DNA from: Gammaproteobacteria bacterium | GTDB lineage: Bacteria > Pseudomonadota > Gammaproteobacteria > CAJXQU01 | Direction: 5' to 3' | Length of the DNA: 26,800 nt | Assembly: GCA_026984275.1 (NCBI GenBank) | Contig: JALSSM010000474.1 | Coordinates: 1 to 26,800 of the forward strand | Made by a program: the position numbers and the translations under genes | Notes under the pieces: generated by a model | Told to the model about the DNA's origin: nothing | Seen by the model: the letters and a program-made list of their open reading frames with translations, nothing else | Database searches by the model: none | Shown here: piece after piece, positions 22,171-26,800 of the stretch | Numbering within the stretch: position 1 is the first letter of the stretch | Layout: each line of letters opens with the position of its first letter

Positions 22171-22202
22171 AAAAAATACCGTCCTTTATGACGGTATTTT
22201 TT
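22171..22202 (-). terminator. Rho-independent terminator of norCB
   Basis: TACCGTC (22177-22183) and GACGGTA (22190-22196) form a perfect stem with a 6-base loop, flanked by six A and six T. The symmetry makes it bidirectional. It lies 21 bases after the norB stop and ends directly before the ribosome site of the following gene. Confidence 0.88.
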
Positions 22203-22223
22203 ACCTTAACTAAATGACTGACT

Positions 22224-23609
22224 TTAATCCTCTGCAAAAACAACCTCGTCACCTTTGGCAAAAAAGCTATAAATATAAAGGATCAACCCTATCAGAAAGA
22301 CCAGTCCTGCGACTTCACGCATCCAGTAAAAGAGTGCCACCTTTTCCTGAACCACCATAAATGGTAGCGGGTCTTCGGAAAAACGTTGCAGATAAACCTG
22401 CAGGATACCTGCGCCAGTCAGAAACAGGGTGATAAATACCATAGAGACGGTCATCAACCAGAAAGACCACATTTCTAAGACCTGGGCTTTCTGATTCCCT
22501 GCTTTTTGTCCTCTCATGAGAGGCATGGAATAAGAAATCATCGTCAATACCACCATCACATAGGCACCGTAGAATGCCATATGACCATGTGCAGCGGTAA
22601 CCTGTGTACCATGTGTGTAATAGTTCACTGGAGCCAGTGTGTGCAAGAATCCCCAAACACCCGCGCCGAGAAAAGCCATGACCGCTGTACCCAATGCCCA
22701 TAACACGGCGGCTTTATTCGGATGATCACGCCTCCTCTTATTGACAACATTGAAGGCGAACAAAGTCATCATGAAGAATGGAATGGGTTCCAGGGCGGAG
22801 AAAATTGACCCCAGCCACTGCCAGTAATCAGGCGTTCCAATCCAGAAAAAATGATGCCCTGTTCCGACCAGTCCTGAGATCAATGCCATGGCAATAATGA
22901 TATATAACCATTTCTCAATCACTTCACGATCAACACCGGTTACCTTGATCAGTACAAAAGCTAGCAATGAAGCCATGATCAATTCCCAGACACCTTCTAC
23001 CCAGAGGTGTACAACAAACCACCAGAAATATTTATCCAGAACAATGTTATCAGGATTATAGAAGGAGAAAAGGAAAAACACGGCCAGCCCAACAAGACCG
23101 GTTAACAACACCAGGTTAATGACCGTTTTACGCCCCGTCAGTATCGTCATGCCGATATTAAATATAAAAGCCAGGGCAACAATAACAATACCAATTTTGG
23201 TGATCGTCGGCTGTTCCAGAAATTCACGTCCCATTGTTGGCAACAAATCATTCATGGTGAGATCGGCCAGTTGAGCATAAGGAACTAACAGATAGCCCAG
23301 AATCGTCAGCGCACCTGCCACCAGGAAGATCCAGAACATAAGTTTAGCCAGCCACGGCGCATAAAGTTCTCTTTCAGATTCTTCTGGAACCAGAAAATAG
23401 GCTGAGCCCATGAAACCAAATAGCAACCAGACAATCAATAAATTCGTGTGCACCATTCGGGCAACATTAAATGGGATTTCCGGAAATAAAAAATCTCCCA
23501 TGACATACTGTAACCCCATCACAACACCAAACAGGATTTGTCCTGTAAAGAGCCCTATTGCAGCAATAAAATATAATTTTGCTACGCCTTGTGATTCATA
23601 TTTCATCAT
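22224..23609 (-). CDS. norB: NorB, catalytic subunit of cytochrome c-dependent nitric oxide reductase
   Basis: NorB reduces two NO to N2O at a heme b3/non-heme iron centre in the inner membrane. The 461-residue protein has about twelve hydrophobic helices and the conserved blocks VHTNLLIVWLLFGFMGSAYF (heme-ligand His), WWFVVHLWVEGVWELIMASL (FeB His and the essential Glu), GLVGTGHHFFWIGTPDYWQW (FeB His pair), and TAAHGHMAFYGAYVMVVLTM (heme-ligand His). The lack of an N-terminal quinol-oxidase extension makes it cNOR rather than qNOR, in agreement with the norC gene just upstream. GGAG lies 8 bases before the first of two adjacent ATG codons. Confidence 0.97.
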   Translation of the reverse strand: MMKYESQGVAKLYFIAAIGLFTGQILFGVVMGLQYVMGDFLFPEIPFNVARMVHTNLLIVWLLFGFMGSAYFLVPEESERELYAPWLAKLMFWIFLVAGALTILGYLLVPYAQLADLTMNDLLPTMGREFLEQPTITKIGIVIVALAFIFNIGMTILTGRKTVINLVLLTGLVGLAVFFLFSFYNPDNIVLDKYFWWFVVHLWVEGVWELIMASLLAFVLIKVTGVDREVIEKWLYIIIAMALISGLVGTGHHFFWIGTPDYWQWLGSIFSALEPIPFFMMTLFAFNVVNKRRRDHPNKAAVLWALGTAVMAFLGAGVWGFLHTLAPVNYYTHGTQVTAAHGHMAFYGAYVMVVLTMISYSMPLMRGQKAGNQKAQVLEMWSFWLMTVSMVFITLFLTGAGILQVYLQRFSEDPLPFMVVQEKVALFYWMREVAGLVFLIGLILYIYSFFAKGDEVVFAED

Positions 23610-23621
23610 AAGATACTCTCC

Positions 23622-24059
23622 TTAACCTTGAACGTTTGGTGGCCAGTCTCTGGCAGTTTTAACACCATCAACATATTTCAGGAATTCTGCGACGGCATCC
23701 AGTTCTTCATCTGTCAGATTAAATTGAGGCATGCTGCGACGACCCTTAATCCCATCCACCGGACGACCTTTTATAAAACCTTTAATCGCCTCGGTACTTT
23801 CACCAAATCGGGTATAGACGTTACCAAGCTCAGGTGCAAAATAAGCCCCTTCCCCCAGTAAAGTATGACAACCGATACAATCATTCCTTTCCCAGACCCG
23901 CTTTCCAGCGGCAACCAACTCGGTCATATTTTCTGAATTATCTGTTTTTGGCAGGCCTTTAACTGTATCAAACGTTAAACCAATAAGAACCAGCAAGAAG
24001 AAAACAGCGCCTCCGTAGTAAATATTGCGAGCCATACCTTTGGTAAAGGTCTCTCTCAT
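23622..24059 (-). CDS. norC: NorC, membrane-anchored cytochrome c subunit of nitric oxide reductase
   Basis: NorC receives electrons from periplasmic carriers and passes them to NorB. The 145-residue protein has one N-terminal membrane anchor (about residues 14-31, YYGGAVFFLLVLIGLTFD), a heme c site CIGCH at residues 61-65, the family block HTLLGEGAYFAPELGNVYTR and a candidate distal Met in GRRSMPQFNLTDEELD. The open frame reaches up to 24119, but GGAG 7 bases before the ATG at 24059 and the FNR/DNR box overlapping the upper ATG fix the start at 24059. The gap to norB is 12 bases. Confidence 0.95.
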   Translation of the reverse strand: MRETFTKGMARNIYYGGAVFFLLVLIGLTFDTVKGLPKTDNSENMTELVAAGKRVWERNDCIGCHTLLGEGAYFAPELGNVYTRFGESTEAIKGFIKGRPVDGIKGRRSMPQFNLTDEELDAVAEFLKYVDGVKTARDWPPNVQG

Positions 24060-24118
24060 CACACATCTCCTGTCTACAAACCTGTTTCGCAGGATACTGT
24101 GAACACCGGTACCAGGCA

Positions 24119-24132
24119 TTGACCTATATCAA
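24119..24132 (-). promoter_or_regulatory. FNR/DNR box of norCB
   Basis: TTGACCTATATCAA matches TTGAT-N4-ATCAA with one mismatch. On the minus strand a -10-like TATCCT (24096-24091) has the class II spacing, giving a start near 24084 and a leader of about 25 bases before norC. Confidence 0.72.
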
Positions 24133-24149
24133 GTCATGCTAATGGGGGG

Positions 24150-24360
24150 TACCTTTGGAGCCTCTGATCAATTCATCCATGAATCATTTGCCTGGAGCAA
24201 ATGATCGTGTAACCCCGAAGGGGTGAGTCTCAGGAAGAGACGAACAATTGTCAGAGGACGACAGTATCGCACGGAGCGATACTGAACAACGCTTGTGTGT
24301 ACCAAAAGGGCGAGGGCACGGATAGCCCGAGTAAAAATAGAAAATGCGATTTTTATTTTT
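24150..24360 (+). ncRNA. Candidate CsrB/RsmZ-type sRNA with GGA-loop hairpins
   Basis: On the plus strand consecutive stem-loops show GGA in the loop. Stem 24183-24191/24197-24205 (9 bp) has loop CTGGA. Stem 24227-24231/24237-24241 (5 bp) has loop AGGAA. Stem 24249-24252/24260-24263 (4 bp) has loop AGAGGAC. Stem 24262-24270/24276-24284 (9 bp) has loop ACGGA. Stem 24314-24317/24325-24328 has loop ACGGATA. A further GGA is at 24157. A plain hairpin ACCCC-GAA-GGGGT (24212-24224) lies among them. An A/T-rich stem (24333-24356) followed by a U-rich run may end the RNA. GGA-bearing loops in series are the hallmark of RNAs that sequester CsrA/RsmA. I see no convincing plus-strand promoter or GacA site, and on the minus strand the same loops would show UCC, so strand and ends are uncertain. 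Confidence 0.5.
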
Positions 24361-24364
24361 CTTC

Positions 24365-24439
24365 ATTTTCAATCACTCAATGTGATTGAAAATAGCAGCA
24401 CATCCCTGTGCTGCGAAAACTCTGAAACAATCAGAGTTT
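24365..24439. repeat. Three tandem perfect hairpins downstream of dnr
   Basis: The first has a 12-bp stem, ATTTTCAATCAC (24365-24376) with GTGATTGAAAAT (24382-24393). The second has an 8-bp stem, GCAGCACA (24395-24402) with TGTGCTGC (24407-24414). The third has a 9-bp stem, AAACTCTGA (24417-24425) with TCAGAGTTT (24431-24439). The last is followed on the plus strand by CCTTTGTTTT and could terminate a plus-strand RNA. On the minus strand this block is the 3' region of dnr, and the middle loop then reads ACAGGGATGT, close to the CsrA binding consensus. Confidence 0.65.
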
Positions 24440-24464
24440 CCTTTGTTTTATGGCTTAGGAAGTA

Positions 24465-25175
24465 TTAAGTCTCAAGCAGGATCAGCTGTCGTAATCTCTC
24501 AACATCTATCAATTCAATTTGCGATCCATGAAGTTTGATAAAGCCCTTTCTTTCGAGATCTTTTAAAGTTCTCGAAAGTGTTTCTGGTTTTATCGACAAA
24601 CGTGAGGCAATCACTCGCTTGGGAGCTGCAAGACAGAGATCAGTTTGATGTTGTTGTCCTTCAGGTATCTGGGTGAGTAAATAATCAACAAGCCGAAAAG
24701 TCGCATTATGTAATGTTAGTCTGTCAACTTCATTGACCATCCAATGTAATCGCTGGCTTAATTTTCCCATCATACTGATACACAGATCGTTAGACGATCT
24801 GAGTAACTCAATATAAGACCGGGATTCAAAACCAACAACAATAGAAGGTGACAAAGTTATCGCCGAAACCGGATATTTAGAACTCCCCATAAACAGTGCA
24901 GCCTCAGCAAAAGTCTGACCAGGCTGAATAATATCAATTACTTTTTCATCACCACTGGGAACCAGTCGTAAAAGTTTAATACCACCGATAATTAATAAAT
25001 AAATATCCGTTAACGGTGAATTTTGTTCAAACAACATACTGTTTTCAGGAAGTTCTCTGGCATGAGAAAATTTCACCACCTGTTCAAAGTCGTCAGAATC
25101 TAAAGTCTGCAAAAGAATGCAGCGGCGCATCATCCCCAATATCTGATCGTTCAGTGCGATTCGCCCTGTTGGCAT
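24465..25175 (-). CDS. dnr: DNR-type CRP/FNR family regulator
   Basis: The 236-residue protein has an N-terminal cyclic-nucleotide-like sensor fold (ELPENSMLFEQNSPLTDIYL, VIDIIQPGQTFAEAALFMGS) and a C-terminal helix-turn-helix KRVIASRLSIKPETLSRTLK. The E-T-x-S-R recognition pattern is the FNR type, which fits the TTGAT-N4-ATCAA boxes in this window. The Cys residues of FNR needed for an oxygen-sensing 4Fe-4S cluster are not present in the right N-terminal arrangement, so I assign it to the DNR/NnrR side, whose known members sense NO through heme. It is preceded by napC (51-base gap). No FNR/DNR box lies directly before it. Confidence 0.87.
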   Translation of the reverse strand: MPTGRIALNDQILGMMRRCILLQTLDSDDFEQVVKFSHARELPENSMLFEQNSPLTDIYLLIIGGIKLLRLVPSGDEKVIDIIQPGQTFAEAALFMGSSKYPVSAITLSPSIVVGFESRSYIELLRSSNDLCISMMGKLSQRLHWMVNEVDRLTLHNATFRLVDYLLTQIPEGQQHQTDLCLAAPKRVIASRLSIKPETLSRTLKDLERKGFIKLHGSQIELIDVERLRQLILLET

Positions 25176-25226
25176 GCAAGATTATACCTGTTCTGAAAAC
25201 AGCATTATTTCTTAACTTGCGTATGA

Positions 25227-25784
25227 TTACAATCCGGCTTTTGCTGCCGCTTCCTCCCAACCTTTGGGAAGCTGATGGGCAATGCCTTTATGACAATCAA
25301 TGCAAGTCTTACCTTCATCCAGGCCAGTTGAATGTGCTTTTACTGCACGACGACCCTGGTCAACAAAGTCCATAGATTCATAATCATGGCAATTACGACA
25401 CTCTCTGGAGTCTACAGATTTCATTCTTTTCCATTCACTCAAGGCCATGGTAAGACGATATTGCTCAAATTTTTCAGGTGTATCAATCGTACCCACAACT
25501 TTATGGTAAAGCTCTCTGGAAGCCTCGACCTTGCGTATAATTTTATGGATCCATTCCCTCGGTACATGACAATCAGGACACTCTGCGCGAACACCAGTAC
25601 GATTACTATAATGTACCGTGTTCTGGTATTCAGGGTAAACATTATCCCGCATCTCATGACAGGAGGTACAGAAAGATAATGAATTAGTGAGCTCCAGTGT
25701 CCAGTTAAAACCACCCCAGAAAATTATTCCGAGAATGAATCCAGTGATCAGGGTACCTGAAAATATTTTTTTACCTAAGGTCAT
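25227..25784 (-). CDS. napC: NapC, tetraheme quinol dehydrogenase
   Basis: NapC oxidises menaquinol or ubiquinol and feeds electrons to the periplasmic nitrate reductase via NapB. The 185-residue protein has an N-terminal membrane anchor (GTLITGFILGIIFWGGF) and four heme c motifs: CTSCH at residues 39-43, then CPDCH, CRNCH and CIDCH. Segments SFCTSCHEMRDNVYPEY and AHSTGLDEGKTCIDCHKGIA are typical of NapC/NirT. Membership in NirT or a related quinol dehydrogenase is possible, but napB and napH directly upstream favour NapC. Confidence 0.9.
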   Translation of the reverse strand: MTLGKKIFSGTLITGFILGIIFWGGFNWTLELTNSLSFCTSCHEMRDNVYPEYQNTVHYSNRTGVRAECPDCHVPREWIHKIIRKVEASRELYHKVVGTIDTPEKFEQYRLTMALSEWKRMKSVDSRECRNCHDYESMDFVDQGRRAVKAHSTGLDEGKTCIDCHKGIAHQLPKGWEEAAAKAGL

Positions 25785-25805
25785 GATATTCCCCTTAATA
25801 AAGCT

Positions 25806-26237
25806 TTAATTTTTAACAGCATCAACTGGTTTAAAGGTATTCTCGACAAGAGGTTTTGCATTTGCCTGAGGCACATGACATTGGGTACAGAAATAACGTC
25901 GTGCTGATACCTCTGCAAGATCATTTCCATCACGATCCTTAAAATGTGTCTGACTTATCTTGGTTGCCCCTGATTCTCTATATTTTTTCCAGCTATGGCA
26001 GGACAAGCATTTATTAAATTTTAAATTGATTTGATAGCCTTTAATCTTATGGGGGATCAAAGGAGGTTGCTGAACATAGTTTCTTGATATCGGTTCTCCA
26101 TCCTTCGCCCAGTTCTTTTTCTCTGCAACTTTTGAAACTTCATCAAGAGGATGGTCTCCACGTAAAGAACTCAATTCTTCCGCATTGATCATTATTGATA
26201 CACACATTACAAATATAAAAAGAAATATTTTTTTCAT
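25806..26237 (-). CDS. napB: NapB, diheme electron-transfer subunit of periplasmic nitrate reductase
   Basis: The 143-residue precursor has a signal peptide (MKKIFLFIFVMCVSIMINA) and two heme c sites, CLSCH at residues 77-81 and CTQCH at 117-121. Family features are PPLIPHKIKGYQINLKFNKC before the first heme, TKISQTHFKDRDGND, and YFCTQCHVPQANAKPLVEN near the end. The long frame extends far upstream into napH, but ATG 26237 with its signal peptide is the true start. napC follows after 21 bases. Confidence 0.93.
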   Translation of the reverse strand: MKKIFLFIFVMCVSIMINAEELSSLRGDHPLDEVSKVAEKKNWAKDGEPISRNYVQQPPLIPHKIKGYQINLKFNKCLSCHSWKKYRESGATKISQTHFKDRDGNDLAEVSARRYFCTQCHVPQANAKPLVENTFKPVDAVKN

Positions 26238-26274
26238 GATAAAGACCCTATATTTTTTTAACAAGACTGAGACT

Positions 26275-26800
26275 CTATATCCCGGATTCTTTGCTATGAC
26301 GCGAAGAAAACTGGAAAACATCCTTTGCACACACATCAATGCAACGACCACAATTGATACAATTTGAATCAAGAATAACTGGGCTGATTCCCTTTTCCTG
26401 CCCTTTAAGGGCCGGGGGAATAACCTGTTTCTCCGGGCAAACGATAAAACAATCCATGCAATCATCACATTGATCACGCCTGATCGCGGTGACTCTGATT
26501 TGGCTAAATTTTCCCGGCAAGCTGTAAAACGCACCTACTGGACATAACCGACCACACCAGCCTTCTTTACTCACAAATAGATCAAACAGGAATATGGCAA
26601 GAATCATGAACCAGCCTGCCCCCATTCCAAAGATAATTCCCCGATGCAACATAGAAACCGGATTCACCAGTTCCCAGACAATACTTCCCGACAAAAAAGC
26701 GATGATCAATGTCACAGCCAAAATCCAATAACGGATTGATTTTGATATTGCTGCGCCCTGCCCTTTAATTCCAAGCCGTCGGCGCATCCAACTGGCCGCG
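26275..26800 (-). CDS. napH: NapH, membrane iron-sulfur protein of the Nap system (5' end outside the window)
   Basis: About 174 C-terminal residues are visible, the frame continuing past the right edge (upstream codons read AASW before the internal Met). There are two membrane segments (YWILAVTLIIAFLSGSIVW and IFGMGAGWFMILAIFLFDLF), the signature WCGRLCPVGAFYS after them, and two ferredoxin-type 4Fe-4S motifs, CDDCMDCFIVCP and CINCGRCIDVCA. This is the NapH layout; NapH passes quinol electrons towards NapC/NapB. The whole nap operon, including napA, would lie to the right of this window. Confidence 0.9.
   Translation of the reverse strand, partial: AASWMRRRLGIKGQGAAISKSIRYWILAVTLIIAFLSGSIVWELVNPVSMLHRGIIFGMGAGWFMILAIFLFDLFVSKEGWCGRLCPVGAFYSLPGKFSQIRVTAIRRDQCDDCMDCFIVCPEKQVIPPALKGQEKGISPVILDSNCINCGRCIDVCAKDVFQFSSRHSKESGI

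Noticed and set aside
24060..24119. Upstream extension of norC to the ATG at 24119
   Set aside because: The upper ATG lies in the FNR/DNR box and the extra 20 residues would precede the known NorC membrane anchor; a good ribosome site fits ATG 24059.
24184..24372. A 62-residue minus-strand open frame in the norC-dnr gap
   Set aside because: It runs straight through several perfect hairpins, has a low-complexity start (MKMKKNKNRIFYF), no ribosome site and no domain-like pattern; RNA structure explains the sequence better.
24150..24450. CRISPR array, RNase P RNA, 6S RNA or tmRNA as explanation of the hairpin-rich gap
   Set aside because: There are no equal direct repeats with spacers, none of the conserved RNase P core segments, no long 6S-type interrupted duplex, and no tRNA-like ends or tag frame.
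26238..26534. Upstream extension of napB
   Set aside because: The region codes for the Fe-S domains of NapH in another frame; a classical signal peptide starts at 26237.

Overview
The window reads as chromosomal DNA of a denitrifying gammaproteobacterium with moderately low GC (around 40 % by eye) that I cannot place to genus. The evidence is a complete cytochrome cd1 (nirS-type) nitrite reductase cluster, a cNor-type nitric oxide reductase cluster, the end of a periplasmic nitrate reductase (nap) cluster, a DNR-type regulator, and proteobacterial envelope genes (MepK-like and YcbB-like enzymes, CsgG domain, YafJ).

Layout. 1-6498 is ordinary chromosome: an unrecognised partial gene, a GNAT acetyltransferase, a YafJ-type amidotransferase, an FMN-dependent lactate-type dehydrogenase, a MepK-like murein endopeptidase, a YcbB-like L,D-transpeptidase and a CsgG plus peptidoglycan-binding protein. 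6611-6986 is a small cytochrome c gene with a perfect FNR/DNR box but a damaged start region. From 7050 to the right end almost everything is on the minus strand and concerns denitrification. Read in the direction of transcription the order is napH(partial)-napB-napC-dnr, a 400-base hairpin-rich non-coding interval, norC-norB, a small membrane protein, norE-norF, a bacteriohemerythrin, norQ, a small membrane protein, a second norE-norF pair, a zinc-ribbon protein, norD, then nirS-nirE-nirC-nirF-nirDL-nirG-nirH-nirJ-nirN.

How it works together. Nap supplies nitrite, NirS reduces it to NO, and NorCB reduces NO to N2O. NirE, NirF, NirDL, NirG, NirH, NirJ and NirN build heme d1 for NirS. NorD and NorQ (VWA plus AAA+ ATPase) are needed to activate NorCB. 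The DNR-type protein is the obvious local regulator. Palindromes of the form TTGAT-N4-ATCAA (one with a single mismatch) lie before norC, norE, nirS (two copies) and the small cytochrome, with similar distances to candidate -10 elements.

Most interesting points. (1) Between norC and dnr a run of stem-loops displays GGA in apical loops on the plus strand, the architecture of CsrB/RsmZ-type sRNAs that titrate CsrA/RsmA. No such RNA is expected inside a denitrification island. (2) A 160-bp palindromic MITE with flanking TTAA sits exactly at the nirJ/nirN junction; it leaves the nirJ stop intact but removes the probable original nirN start and fuses 47 MITE-encoded residues in front of the signal peptide. 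(3) The small cytochrome gene has ATA where its start codon should be and an in-frame TGA at codon 8. (4) The nor cluster carries two different NorE/NorF pairs plus a hemerythrin and several unassigned small proteins.
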